Assembly (NCBI RefSeq): GCF_002116905.1
Contig: NZ_CP015118.1
Span: 3,348,001-3,412,000 of the forward strand
Direction: 5' to 3'
DNA length: 64,000 nt
Source: Piscinibacter gummiphilus
Lineage (GTDB): Bacteria > Pseudomonadota > Gammaproteobacteria > Burkholderiales > Burkholderiaceae_C
Below are positions 1 through 8,513 of this stretch, one piece after another; position 1 is the first letter of the stretch, and each line of letters opens with the position of its first letter. The position numbers were made by a program, and so were the translations under genes. The notes beneath the pieces are model-generated. The model was given only the letters and a program-made list of their open reading frames with translations, searched no databases and was not told where the DNA came from.

Positions 1-1
1 C

Positions 2-166
2 CACAAGCCGTGGCGCGTCGAGGCGGCGGAGGCCGAGTTCCCGCGCGGCGCGCCCGCGGTGGCGGCGAAGCTGCTCGCGGGCGCGACGCCCACCGACGAC
101 AACGCCTTCAAGGTGCCGCTGGTCGAGCGCACGCTCGCCGCGGCCATCGCTTCCGCGAGGACCTGA
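2..166 (+). CDS. paoB: FAD-binding subunit of PaoABC-type aldehyde oxidase (C-terminal end only)
   Basis: This reading frame is open from the window edge and ends in TGA at 164-166, giving the last 54 residues of a protein (HKPWRVEAAE at the start, NAFKVPLVER near the end). The HKPWR and NAFK.PL..R elements resemble the C-terminus of the medium, FAD-binding subunit of molybdenum hydroxylases such as YagS/PaoB. The Moco subunit starts 3 bases after the stop, which supports a paoABC operon. The rest of the gene lies outside the window. Confidence 0.7.
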   Translation, partial: HKPWRVEAAEAEFPRGAPAVAAKLLAGATPTDDNAFKVPLVERTLAAAIASART

Positions 167-169
167 CCC

Positions 170-2380
170 ATGAAGTTCGACACCCCCGCCACCACCAACC
201 CGATCGACCAGCTCAAGGTCATCGGCAAGCCCACCGACCGCATCGACGGCCCGCTGAAGACCACCGGCACCGCCCGCTACGCGTACGAACGCCACGACGC
301 CGTGCCTGACGCCGCGTACGGCGTCGTCGTGGGCGCCGGCATCGCGAAGGGCCGCATCGTGTCCATGGACCTGGCCGCCGCGCGCGCCGCCCCCGGCGTG
401 CGCGCCATCGTCACGGGCGCGAACGCCGGCAAGCTCGGCAAGGGCAACTTCAACACCGCGCGGCTGCTCGCCGGCCCCGGCGTGCAGCACTACCACCAGG
501 CCGTCGCGCTCGTCGTCGCCGACACGTTCGAGCAGGCCCGGGCGGCCGCGCAGCTGGTGCGGGTCGAGTACGTCGCGACGCGCGGCCAGTTCGACCTGTC
601 GGCCGCGAAGGATGGCGCCAAGGCCCCGAAGCCCAACGACTTCAGCGGCCCGCCGGACACCGCCGTGGGCGACTTCGCCACGGCCTTCGCCGCCGCGCCC
701 CTGACCCTCGACGCCACGTACACCACCCCCGACCAGTCCCACGCGATGATGGAGCCCCATGCGTCCACCGCCGCATGGCACGGCGGACACCTCACGGTCT
801 GGACGTCGAACCAGATGATCGCGTGGAGCGTGGGCGACCTCGCGAAGACGCTGGGCATCCCGGCCGACCGCGTGCGCCTCGTCTCGCCGTTCATCGGCGG
901 CGGATTCGGCGGCAAGCTGTTCGTGCGGGCGGACGCGGTGCTCGCCGCGCTCGGCTCGAAGGCCGCCGGCCGGCCCGTCAAGGTGGCCCTGCAGCGCCCG
1001 CTGATGATGAACAACACCACGCACCGGCCCGCGACGATCCAGCGCATCCGCATCGGCGCGGACGCCGCGGGGAAGATCACCGCGATCGGCCACGAGGGCT
1101 GGTCCGGGGACCTGCCCGGCGGTGGCCCCGAGACGGCCGTCAACCAGACCCGCCTGCTCTACGCCGGCGCGAACCGCCTGACCGCCACCCGCCTCGCGGT
1201 GCTGGACCTGCCCGAGGGCAACGCCATGCGCGCGCCCGGCGAGGCGCCGGGCCTGATGGCCCTCGAGATCGCGATGGACGAGATGGCCGAACGCGCGAAG
1301 CTCGACCCGGTCGAGTTCCGCGTGGTGAACGACACGCAGGTCGACCCCGAGAAGCCCGGCCGGCCGTTCTCGCAGCGCCGCCTCGTCGAATGCCTGCGCC
1401 TGGGCGCCGAGCGCTTCGGCTGGAGCCGGCGCAATCCCCGGCCCGGCAGCACGCGCGACGGCCGCTGGCTGGTGGGCTACGGTGTGGCCGCGGCATTCCG
1501 CAACAACCTCGTGATGAAGTCGGCGGCGCGGGTGCGCCTCGACGCGCGCGGCCGGGTCGCGGTGGAGACCGACATGACCGACATCGGCACGGGCAGCTAC
1601 ACCATCATCGCGCAGACCGCCGCCGAAATGATGGGCGTCCCGCTGGACCACGTGGCGGTGCGCCTGGGCGATTCCACCTACCCGGTGTCGGCCGGCTCCG
1701 GCGGGCAGTGGGGCGGCAACAGCGCCACCGCCGGCGTGTACGCCGCGTGCGTGAAGCTGCGCCAGTCGGTGGCCCGCAAGGCCGGCTTCATGTCGGGCGA
1801 GCCGGTGTTCGCCGACGGCCGCGTGCAGCTGGGCGACCGCTCGGTGACGCTGGCCGAGGTGGCGGGCCCCGACGGCCTCGTCGCCGAGGACTTCATGGAA
1901 TACGGCGACCTCGGCCAGAAGGCCCAGCAGTCCACCTTCGGCGCGCACTTCGTCGAGGTGGCGGTGGACGCCGCGACCGGCGAGATCCGCGTGCGGCGCA
2001 TGCTCGCGGTGTGCGCGGCGGGCCGCATCCTGAACCCCAAGGCGGCCCGCAGCCAGGTGATCGGTGCGATGTCGATGGGCGTGGGCGCGGCGCTGATGGA
2101 GGAGCTCGCGGTGGACCACCGCCGCGGCTTCTTCGTGAACCACGACCTCGCCGGCTACGAGGTGCCCGTGCACGCCGACATCCCGCACCAGGAGGTGGTC
2201 TTCCTCGACGAGACCGATCCGCAGTCGTCGCCGATGAAGGCCAAGGGCGTGGGCGAGCTGGGCATCTGCGGCGTGGCCGCGGCCGTCGCGAACGCGGTCT
2301 ACAACGCCACCGGCGTGCGCGTGCGCGACTACCCCATCACGCTCGACAAGCTCCTCCCGGGCCTGCCGGCCGTCGCCTGA
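170..2380 (+). CDS. paoC: Molybdopterin-binding subunit of PaoABC-type aldehyde oxidase (xanthine dehydrogenase family)
   Basis: This 736-residue protein is the large catalytic subunit that binds the molybdenum cofactor; family members such as E. coli YagR/PaoC oxidise aldehydes in the periplasm. The glycine-rich FIGGGFGGK loop lies near residue 245, and the GVGELG segment near residue 705 carries the expected catalytic glutamate. Length matches YagR. The ATG follows the FAD-subunit stop by 3 bases and the TGA overlaps the next ATG, so the genes are one operon. The true substrate cannot be read from sequence; xanthine dehydrogenase activity is unlikely given the small three-subunit layout. 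Confidence 0.85.
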   Translation: MKFDTPATTNPIDQLKVIGKPTDRIDGPLKTTGTARYAYERHDAVPDAAYGVVVGAGIAKGRIVSMDLAAARAAPGVRAIVTGANAGKLGKGNFNTARLLAGPGVQHYHQAVALVVADTFEQARAAAQLVRVEYVATRGQFDLSAAKDGAKAPKPNDFSGPPDTAVGDFATAFAAAPLTLDATYTTPDQSHAMMEPHASTAAWHGGHLTVWTSNQMIAWSVGDLAKTLGIPADRVRLVSPFIGGGFGGKLFVRADAVLAALGSKAAGRPVKVALQRPLMMNNTTHRPATIQRIRIGADAAGKITAIGHEGWSGDLPGGGPETAVNQTRLLYAGANRLTATRLAVLDLPEGNAMRAPGEAPGLMALEIAMDEMAERAKLDPVEFRVVNDTQVDPEKPGRPFSQRRLVECLRLGAERFGWSRRNPRPGSTRDGRWLVGYGVAAAFRNNLVMKSAARVRLDARGRVAVETDMTDIGTGSYTIIAQTAAEMMGVPLDHVAVRLGDSTYPVSAGSGGQWGGNSATAGVYAACVKLRQSVARKAGFMSGEPVFADGRVQLGDRSVTLAEVAGPDGLVAEDFMEYGDLGQKAQQSTFGAHFVEVAVDAATGEIRVRRMLAVCAAGRILNPKAARSQVIGAMSMGVGAALMEELAVDHRRGFFVNHDLAGYEVPVHADIPHQEVVFLDETDPQSSPMKAKGVGELGICGVAAAVANAVYNATGVRVRDYPITLDKLLPGLPAVA

Positions 2381-3366
2381 TGGAGAACCTCGACCTCGCC
2401 GTGCTGCGGCAGCTGCGCGACTGGCGGCGCGCGGAACGGCACGCGCTGCTCGCCACGGTCGTGCGCACGTGGGGCTCGTCGCCGCGTCCCGTGGGCTCGA
2501 TCATGGCGCTGTCGGCCGACGGCGCCGTGGTGGGGTCGGTCAGCGGCGGCTGCATCGAGGACGACCTCGTCGAGCGCCATCGGCACCACCCGATGGCGGA
2601 AGCCCCGCCCCGGTTCGTGACCTACGGCGTGACCGCCGACGAGGCCCACCGCTTCGGGCTGCCCTGCGGCGGCACGCTGGAACTGCTGCTCGAACACGAC
2701 CCCGACGCCGACGCGCTCGACGACCTCGTGGAGGCCGTGTCGCAAGGCCGCCTCGTGCGACGCGCGGTGCGCCTGAGCGACGGTGCCGTGGTGCAGCAGC
2801 CGCTGCACCGGCCCGAGGGCCTGCGGGTGGCGGACGGCGTCGTCAGCAACACCTTCGGCCCGGCGTACCGCATGCTGCTGATCGGTGCCGGCCAGCTGGC
2901 CGAGTGCCTCGCCACGATGGCGCTCTTCAGCGGCTTCGACGTCACCGTGTGCGACCCGCGCGAGGCGCACCGTGACGCCTGGAGCGTCGCGGGCGCGGCC
3001 CTCGTCACCGGCATGCCGGACGACGTCGTCACCGCGATGCGCCCCGACGCCCGCACCTGCATCGTCGCCCTCACCCACGACCCGAAGCTCGACGACCTGG
3101 CGCTGATGGAGGCGTTGCGGTCGGAGGCCTTCTACGTGGGCGCCATCGGCAGCCGGCGCAACCAGGTGTCGCGCCGCGAGCGGCTGACGGCCCACTTCGG
3201 GCTCACCGAGGCGCAGATGCGGCGGCTGCACGGCCCCGTGGGCCTCGACATCGGCAGCCGCACGCCACCGGAGATCGCGGTGAGCATCATGGCGGAGGTG
3301 ATCGCGGTGAAGAACGCGGTGGCCGCCGCGGTGTCGCGGCCGGCGCCCGTCGCGGCGGTCACCTGA
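2380..3366 (+). CDS. paoD: XdhC/CoxI-family molybdenum cofactor maturation protein
   Basis: This 328-residue protein belongs to the XdhC/CoxI family, which binds and sulfurates Moco and inserts it into the matching hydroxylase. The N-terminal XdhC domain has GSSPRPVGS and SVSGGCIEDD; the C-terminal Rossmann part has LLIGAGQLAE and the typical end GLDIGSRTPPEIAVSI. The ATG overlaps the paoC stop (TGATG), implying translational coupling, and the position after paoC matches paoD (yagQ) of E. coli. The last 8 bases overlap the convergent gene on the minus strand. Confidence 0.85.
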   Translation: MENLDLAVLRQLRDWRRAERHALLATVVRTWGSSPRPVGSIMALSADGAVVGSVSGGCIEDDLVERHRHHPMAEAPPRFVTYGVTADEAHRFGLPCGGTLELLLEHDPDADALDDLVEAVSQGRLVRRAVRLSDGAVVQQPLHRPEGLRVADGVVSNTFGPAYRMLLIGAGQLAECLATMALFSGFDVTVCDPREAHRDAWSVAGAALVTGMPDDVVTAMRPDARTCIVALTHDPKLDDLALMEALRSEAFYVGAIGSRRNQVSRRERLTAHFGLTEAQMRRLHGPVGLDIGSRTPPEIAVSIMAEVIAVKNAVAAAVSRPAPVAAVT

Positions 3367-4498
3367 TCCGCCGGCGCGTGGCCGCCCCCAGGGCGACAAG
3401 GCCCAGTGCCATCATCAGCGCGGTGGCCGGCTCCGGCACGGGCGCCGCCGGCGACAGCAGGAACGCGCGGACGTTCCCCTCGAACTGGCCCCAGCCCGCG
3501 ATCTGGCCCGAATCGTTCACGTCGACGAGGTACATGTTGGTCCACCCGGCCGCGGTGCCGGGCAACAGCACGCTCGCGAGGTCGACCAGCTGGCCCGTGG
3601 AGAGGTCGTGCAGGAACGAGAAGGTCTCCCACATGTCACCGCGCGCGCCGTACCCGACGACCAGCCCCTGTTCGTTGACCGCCGCGGCGGTGCTGAACTG
3701 GTTGAGCCAGGGCATGGCGTCCACGAGGTCCACGACGCCGGCCTCGGGCGTGTACGCGAAGGCATGCTGGATCGGGATGCCGGCCATGTCCGAGTAGACG
3801 GCCTGCATGCCGACGACGGCCCCCTGCTCGTTGAAGCCCATGGCGTGGCTCGAGTACGCGCCACCGGTCGCGAGGTCGCGCCACGTGCCGTTCTCGAGCA
3901 GGCCGGCCACGGGGCGTTCGGAATCGGTCGCGTGCTGGCGGTTCGCCACGATCACGCCGTCGTTGCGCAGCCCCGCGATGCCCGCCAGCGCGACGGGCGC
4001 GGTGTGCACGGCCAGGTTGCCGCCGGGGTCGGCGACGAAGTAATCGCGCCCGGTCCCGCCTCGGAAGCGGCCCACCGTGTTTCCCGCGTCGTCGGTGCCG
4101 TTCCCCTCGACGCCCGAGAGGCCCAGGTCGCGCATGCCACCGTCACTCGTGTATCGGAACGCGCGCACCTCGCCCAGGGGGTACCAGGTGCCCGTGATCA
4201 CGCCGGCGGCGTTGATGTCCGCGCCACGCGGCGTGTTCGGCACGGTGTTGGGTGGCACGCCCGGCACCATCGGATCGGTCAGCAGCACGACCCCGGTCGC
4301 CGGGCTCGTGTAGTAGCCCCCGGCGGCCCAGTGCCAGGACTCGGCCAGCACGCCGCCCTGGTTGTCGATCCCGACCGAAAACTGCAGCGTGCCGCCTGCG
4401 CTGATGTCCTGCAGCCGGTACGTGCCGATGGCGGCGGCGGACGGCGAGGCGAGCCACGCGGCGAGCATCGCCGCGGCGAATGCGCGGCGGGCGTTCAC
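3359..4498 (-). CDS. PEP-CTERM sorted exported protein with HAF-like repeats
   Basis: This 379-residue protein has an N-terminal signal peptide (LAAWLASPSAAA) and a C-terminal VPEPAT motif, a hydrophobic helix and an RRRIR tail, the PEP-CTERM signal recognised by exosortase. In between are several DINAAGVITG, GFNEQGAVVG, AVNEQGLVVG and DVNDSGQIAG units, which look like HAF extracellular repeats. The GTG start at 4498 is chosen because it follows GGAG and forms a GTGA overlap with the upstream gene's stop; the frame stays open further upstream but over another gene. Likely exported and processed at the cell envelope; function unknown. Confidence 0.8.
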   Translation of the reverse strand: MNARRAFAAAMLAAWLASPSAAAIGTYRLQDISAGGTLQFSVGIDNQGGVLAESWHWAAGGYYTSPATGVVLLTDPMVPGVPPNTVPNTPRGADINAAGVITGTWYPLGEVRAFRYTSDGGMRDLGLSGVEGNGTDDAGNTVGRFRGGTGRDYFVADPGGNLAVHTAPVALAGIAGLRNDGVIVANRQHATDSERPVAGLLENGTWRDLATGGAYSSHAMGFNEQGAVVGMQAVYSDMAGIPIQHAFAYTPEAGVVDLVDAMPWLNQFSTAAAVNEQGLVVGYGARGDMWETFSFLHDLSTGQLVDLASVLLPGTAAGWTNMYLVDVNDSGQIAGWGQFEGNVRAFLLSPAAPVPEPATALMMALGLVALGAATRRRIR

Positions 4499-5133
4499 CG
4501 GGAGTCTCCGTGCCCGCGGATGGCGCGGCGGCCCGCGATCGCCGCGAGTCCCAGCCCGAACAGGGCCAGCGTGCCGGGCTCCGGCACCGGCGTGGCCAGC
4601 GGGCTGAGGCTGATGTACCCCGCGAGGCCCAACGTCGAGTAGGTACGCGTTTGCGACGGGTTGGAGAGATGGCCGTAGGACCAGCCGCGGCCATCTTCGA
4701 AGAACGGGAGGTGTTCGTCCGGCTCGCCGGACTCCGCGAGGTTGAAGTTCACCTGCCACCGGCTCGGAGCGCCCGGCGTCGCCGTGCCGAGCTGGATCAG
4801 CGTCGTGTACGACTCTTCGGGACAATCGAAGGTGGCCGGGCAGGTGGTGCTGGGCCATGCACGCTTGAACATCGTGCCGCCCGTGCCCGCGAACCGCGCG
4901 GGCACCATGTTCTCGTCCCAGCCCAGCACGTTGTAGCTCACGATGGTGCCGATGAAGAGGCCCTCGTTGAACGTGGGGTCGCTGTCCGGCACGGACTGGT
5001 CGAAGACGATGAGCCCCTCGCCGTCGCGGCTGGCCCATCGCAACTCCGCGAGGCCAGCCGTCGCGGCATTCGCGGCGGCACAGAACAACGCCGCGAGCGC
5101 GGCCGACCGAACTGCATGAATCTTCGTGTTCAT
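4495..5133 (-). CDS. PEP-CTERM sorted exported protein
   Basis: This 212-residue protein begins with a signal peptide (AALAALFCAAANAATA) and ends with VPEPGTLALFGLGLAAIAGR plus basic residues, a textbook PEP-CTERM tripartite signal. The middle part matches no family I recognise; it has two cysteines 7 apart (CPATFDC) that could form a disulfide. It is the first gene of a two-gene unit with the HAF-repeat protein, joined by a 4-base overlap. No exosortase or EPS gene lies nearby, so the sorting enzyme must be encoded elsewhere. Confidence 0.8.
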   Translation of the reverse strand: MNTKIHAVRSAALAALFCAAANAATAGLAELRWASRDGEGLIVFDQSVPDSDPTFNEGLFIGTIVSYNVLGWDENMVPARFAGTGGTMFKRAWPSTTCPATFDCPEESYTTLIQLGTATPGAPSRWQVNFNLAESGEPDEHLPFFEDGRGWSYGHLSNPSQTRTYSTLGLAGYISLSPLATPVPEPGTLALFGLGLAAIAGRRAIRGHGDSR

Positions 5134-5281
5134 GGGGCCTCCCAGCCGCGTGCCGTCGATCCGGCGTGATGACTCTAAGCAGTCGCGGCCGGCGTTTCAA
5201 CCATGGGCTGAGCCCCGGCAAAACTTGCCGCCTCCGCCGGCTTAACATGCGCGGTCCAACAGGTTCTTCGAGGAAATCCAG

Positions 5282-5983
5282 ATGTCCCAGAAAGTCGCGG
5301 TGGTGGTCGGTGGTGGGAGCGGCATGGGCGCCGCGGCGGCGCGCCGGCTGGCGGCCGACGGATTCGGCGTCGCCGTCCTGTCCTCGTCGGGCAAGGGCGA
5401 AGCGCTGGGCCGGGAACTGGGCGGCATCGGGGTGACCGGGTCGAACCGGTCCACCGAGGACCTGCAGCGCCTCGTGGACCTCACGGTCGCACGCTGGGGT
5501 CGCATCGACGTGCTCGTCAACAGCGCCGGCCACGGGCCGCGTGCGCCGGTGCTCGAACTCACCGACGAGCAGTGGCACACCGGGATGGAGGTCTACCTGC
5601 TCAACGTGATCCGCGCCACGCGGCTCGTCACGCCCCACATGGTGAAGCAGAACGGAGGCGCCATCGTCAACATCTCCACGGCGTGGGTGGCCGAGCCGAG
5701 CCCGATGTTCCCGACCTCGGCCGTCTTCCGCGCGGGCCTTGCAGCCTTCACGAAGCTGTTCGCCGACGAACATGCCGCGCACCACGTGCGCATGAACAAC
5801 GTGCTGCCCGGCTGGATCGACAGCCTGCCCGAGAAGGACGACCGCCGTGCGAACGTGCCGATGCAGCGCTACGGCACCAGCGAGGAGATCGCCGCCACCA
5901 TCGCGTTCCTCGCGTCCGAAGGCGCGGCCTACATCACCGGACAGAACCTCCGCGTGGACGGCGGCCTGATGCGATCCATCTGA
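5282..5983 (+). CDS. SDR family oxidoreductase with atypical active-site motif
   Basis: This 233-residue short-chain dehydrogenase has the nucleotide-binding GGGSGMGAAAA motif near residue 10, NSAG near 80, the NIST serine segment near 125 and a C-terminal YITGQNLRVDGG. Where classical SDRs carry YxxxK, this protein reads SAVFRAGL, so the usual tyrosine and lysine appear to be serine and arginine. From memory a conserved SDR subgroup shares PTSAVFRAGL, so this is probably a family trait and not a mutation. It stands alone, with its stop 1 base from the convergent ligase gene. Substrate unknown. Confidence 0.75.
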   Translation: MSQKVAVVVGGGSGMGAAAARRLAADGFGVAVLSSSGKGEALGRELGGIGVTGSNRSTEDLQRLVDLTVARWGRIDVLVNSAGHGPRAPVLELTDEQWHTGMEVYLLNVIRATRLVTPHMVKQNGGAIVNISTAWVAEPSPMFPTSAVFRAGLAAFTKLFADEHAAHHVRMNNVLPGWIDSLPEKDDRRANVPMQRYGTSEEIAATIAFLASEGAAYITGQNLRVDGGLMRSI

Positions 5984-5984
5984 G

Positions 5985-6575
5985 TCAGCCCGACAGCGGC
6001 CAGCGCGCGAGCACGTCGTAGCGCTTGACCGGCTGGTTCATCAGGCTGTCGATCAGCACGAACTCGGACACCGTCCACGAGACGGGGGCCACGGCCTGCT
6101 CCGGCACCAGCGGGTCGTCGTAGAGCAGCGTGACGTGGGGCGTGTACACGCGCTCCTTGCGCACGATGTTGACGCGGGCCAGCGCATCCGACAGCGACTT
6201 CTGGAACGCGACCAGCGGTGCGAGCGCCTCGCCGCCCCGCAACACGAACGGCCGGTTGCCCGGCCGGCCCGAGAAGCTGGCGGCCCGGTCGAACGCGACC
6301 TCGAACGGCGCCACCCGCGCGGCCTGCGACGCGGCGGCGTGCACCTTGTCGAGCAGGCCCGGAGGGATGCCGGGGAAGTCCCCCACGTGGAAGAGCGTCA
6401 CGTGCAGCTTGTCCGGCTGCACGGCCTTGGCAGTGAGCCCGTGGTCCGCCCGCAGCCCCTCGATCGCCTGGGCGATGCTCTGTCGCGCGGGCGCATCCGG
6501 CAGCAGCGCGAGGAACAGGCGGTCGGTGGGCACCGGCGGGGGATCGAATCCCATCAGGGACATCTGGTCGGACAT
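5985..6575 (-). CDS. thpR: 2'-5' RNA ligase family protein (RNA 2',3'-cyclic phosphodiesterase)
   Basis: This 196-residue protein has the two HxTx motifs that define the 2H phosphoesterase superfamily, HVTLFH near residue 84 and HVTLLY near 154, with the PDKLHVTL context typical of ThpR/LigT. Family members open 2',3'-cyclic phosphate ends or join RNA through 2'-5' bonds in vitro. Length is usual for the family. It is convergent with the SDR gene and divergent from the small gene at 6647. Confidence 0.85.
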   Translation of the reverse strand: MSDQMSLMGFDPPPVPTDRLFLALLPDAPARQSIAQAIEGLRADHGLTAKAVQPDKLHVTLFHVGDFPGIPPGLLDKVHAAASQAARVAPFEVAFDRAASFSGRPGNRPFVLRGGEALAPLVAFQKSLSDALARVNIVRKERVYTPHVTLLYDDPLVPEQAVAPVSWTVSEFVLIDSLMNQPVKRYDVLARWPLSG

Positions 6576-6646
6576 GCGAGGTTCGTTCGTCGAGGCATCG
6601 GGGGAGCGGCCAGCATACCGCGCGCAGTGCGGGACAATGGGTCACC

Positions 6647-6835
6647 ATGACGACGACCGCCCTGCCCGATCCGGACCCGATGCCCGTGGCCCCGGAGCCG
6701 CCCGACCTCGACGAATGCTGCGGCAATGGCTGCGATCCGTGCATCTTCGACCTGCACGACCTCGCGATGGATGCGTACCGGCAGGACCTGCGGGCATGGC
6801 GGGAGCGGCATCCGGAGGCCTCGGCCGGGGGTTAG
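6647..6835 (+). CDS. Oxidoreductase-like domain small protein
   Basis: This 62-residue protein carries PDLDECCGNGCDPCIFDLHD, the signature of the oxidoreductase-like N-terminal domain found alone in many proteobacterial small proteins and fused in eukaryotic ones. The four clustered cysteines could bind metal or form disulfides. The upstream 70 bases separate it from the divergent thpR gene and must contain its promoter. Biochemical role is unknown for the family. Confidence 0.75.
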   Translation: MTTTALPDPDPMPVAPEPPDLDECCGNGCDPCIFDLHDLAMDAYRQDLRAWRERHPEASAGG

Positions 6836-6972
6836 CGCTTCCCCCATCAGGGCGACCAAAGTCACCCGCCCCCTGCCCCACAATCCGCGGGCCGGATGAG
6901 GGCGGGCATCGATCCACCCCGGCGGCGACAACCTCTCGATCCTTCAACACACCTGTTCCTGGGAGTCCAGTC

Positions 6973-7419
6973 ATGTCCGTTCGCCTTCTGCTCGCCACCG
7001 TGGCCCTGTGCCTTGGTGCCATCGCCACCCCCGCCCACGCCAAGAAGGGCATCGGGGTCATCAACACGGGGGACGAGCTGTTCGAGGTCGCGCCCTTCCC
7101 GGCCGAGGTGATCGAGGCCATCCCGAAGATCAAGGACCTGAAGGTCGGCTACAAGTGCAGCCACTTCGGCGTCTTCTGGGCCGACGTCTGGACGTGGGAC
7201 TGCGAACTCGTGGGCGTGGAGAACGAGAACACCTACACGAGCCTGCCGGACGAACTGCGCACGAAGCTCGCCGCCGACCCGCAGTACGCCTACAGCCACG
7301 CCAAGCGAGGCCTGTGGAACCACTACGGCTTCTGGGCCGTGCTGGCGGCGGTGGCCGTGTTCCTCGGCATCGGCGCGGTGACCGGCAAGAAGGACTCGGC
7401 CGAAGCTGCGACGGCGTGA
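6973..7419 (+). CDS. Exported hypothetical protein with C-terminal membrane helix
   Basis: The 148-residue protein starts at the ATG at 6973, which is followed by a clear signal peptide (LLLATVALCLGAIATPAHA); the frame is open much further upstream but over other genes. A mature part of about 90 residues with two cysteines (YKCSHF and WDCEL) precedes a hydrophobic helix (FWAVLAAVAVFLGIGAV) and a short charged tail. I do not recognise the family. It probably sits in the inner membrane facing the periplasm. Confidence 0.6.
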   Translation: MSVRLLLATVALCLGAIATPAHAKKGIGVINTGDELFEVAPFPAEVIEAIPKIKDLKVGYKCSHFGVFWADVWTWDCELVGVENENTYTSLPDELRTKLAADPQYAYSHAKRGLWNHYGFWAVLAAVAVFLGIGAVTGKKDSAEAATA

Positions 7420-7437
7420 CCGCGGGCAGGTGTCGCG

Positions 7438-7598
7438 ACGAACCTGCTCATCCGCCTCGGCGGCGGCGTTGCCGCCGCCGTCCTGCTCGCCACGGCCGCC
7501 CGCGCGGCCCCCGATGAGGACCTGCTCGGGAAGGCCGACGGGTACCCCGTCGGCACCTACATGGACTACTCCGGAAGCCAGCGCCGCCCTGAGGCCGC
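7438..7598 (+). pseudogene. Remnant of an exported protein, possibly serine beta-lactamase-like hydrolase
   Basis: A plus-strand frame here has no good start codon but reads like a signal peptide (LAAVLLATAARA type) followed by PDEDLLGKADGYPVGTYMDY. The LGKADGYPVG segment recalls the mature N-terminus of class C beta-lactamase-like hydrolases. The frame then runs into the 3' end of the opposite-strand gene and stops at 7678-7680. It looks like the 5' remnant of a gene whose body has been lost. The family guess is weak. Confidence 0.3.
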
Positions 7599-8411
7599 TC
7601 ACCACCGGCTCTCCACCGCCAGCCGGACCACCAGGTCGTCGTTCCAGCGCAGGATGGGCGGGACGCCAGGGCGGTTGTAGACGTCCAGGTTGTACCGGTA
7701 GTAGTCCGCGCTGAGTACCAGCGCGGGCTGCTTGAAGTAGGTGTCGGCCAGCCAGCGGGACGCCTCCATCCGCACCGCCCCCTGGTACTGGGTTTCGAGC
7801 GTCTGGTGGTGGTCCCGCCATTCCCGCGCGCGGCCGGAGAGCGTCCACGCGTCGCCGAGCCGGAGCGCGAGCCGCGCGGTGGCCGCGTACGCGAACGTGC
7901 TGTTCCGCAAGGTGCTCCGGTCGTAACCCTGGACCCGCGGCGCGTCGTCGTCGATCTCGAGGAAGAACCACCCCGCGCCTGCCTCGAGGGAGGCCAGGAG
8001 CCCATGACCGTCGTAGGTGGCGACCAGGGCGGGCAACGCAGTGATCTGCCGTTCGATCCCGCTGACGGTGTTCGCGCGGGTGTGGATGTCGGCGGTCCAG
8101 CCGGCGCGCAGCCCGTGGCCCCGCCAGAAGTCTCCGTCGGACCCGAGGTGGAACTGCCACCAGAGCGGGATGTGGTCGGGGTCCAGTTGGTCCTTGTCGC
8201 GGTCGAGGAAGAGGTCCGTGTCGACCAGCAGGTGCCGGCCGTTGTCGAGGTGCGTGTCCAGCGCCACGCTGCCGTTGAAGCCGAAGCTGTGGGAATCGAC
8301 GTCCGGCACACCGACGTCATGGACGCCCAGGGCATAGCGCCAGTCGGCCGCCACGCAGCTGCCCGCGGCCAACGCGAGCCAGGACGCAGCGAATGCGCGG
8401 GCGATCATCAT
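7599..8411 (-). CDS. Exported protein, probable outer-membrane beta-barrel
   Basis: This 270-residue protein begins with a signal peptide (MMIARAFAASWLALAAGSCVAA) and continues with alternating polar/aromatic strands such as DWRYALGVHDVGV and HLLVDTDLFLD, ending in LVVRLAVESRW, a terminal aromatic residue as in outer-membrane barrels. The start is the ATG pair at 8411/8408, because the signal peptide begins there although the frame is open further upstream. I cannot assign a family. It is divergent from the CPBP protease gene. Confidence 0.55.
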   Translation of the reverse strand: MMIARAFAASWLALAAGSCVAADWRYALGVHDVGVPDVDSHSFGFNGSVALDTHLDNGRHLLVDTDLFLDRDKDQLDPDHIPLWWQFHLGSDGDFWRGHGLRAGWTADIHTRANTVSGIERQITALPALVATYDGHGLLASLEAGAGWFFLEIDDDAPRVQGYDRSTLRNSTFAYAATARLALRLGDAWTLSGRAREWRDHHQTLETQYQGAVRMEASRWLADTYFKQPALVLSADYYRYNLDVYNRPGVPPILRWNDDLVVRLAVESRW

Positions 8412-8513
8412 GTGAAGGCCTTTCGTTCCGCCGACGAACTGCGGACAGGCCGAGCGTACGGCCGGACTTCGGAAGAAGCAATCGGGTCCGGGCGCCCGCC
8501 TATGATCGCGCCC

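Noticed and set aside
775..2379. Upstream extension of the xdhC frame
   Set aside because: The frame is open through paoC, but translation there is Arg/Gly-rich noise; the ATG at 2380 overlapping the paoC stop is the natural start.
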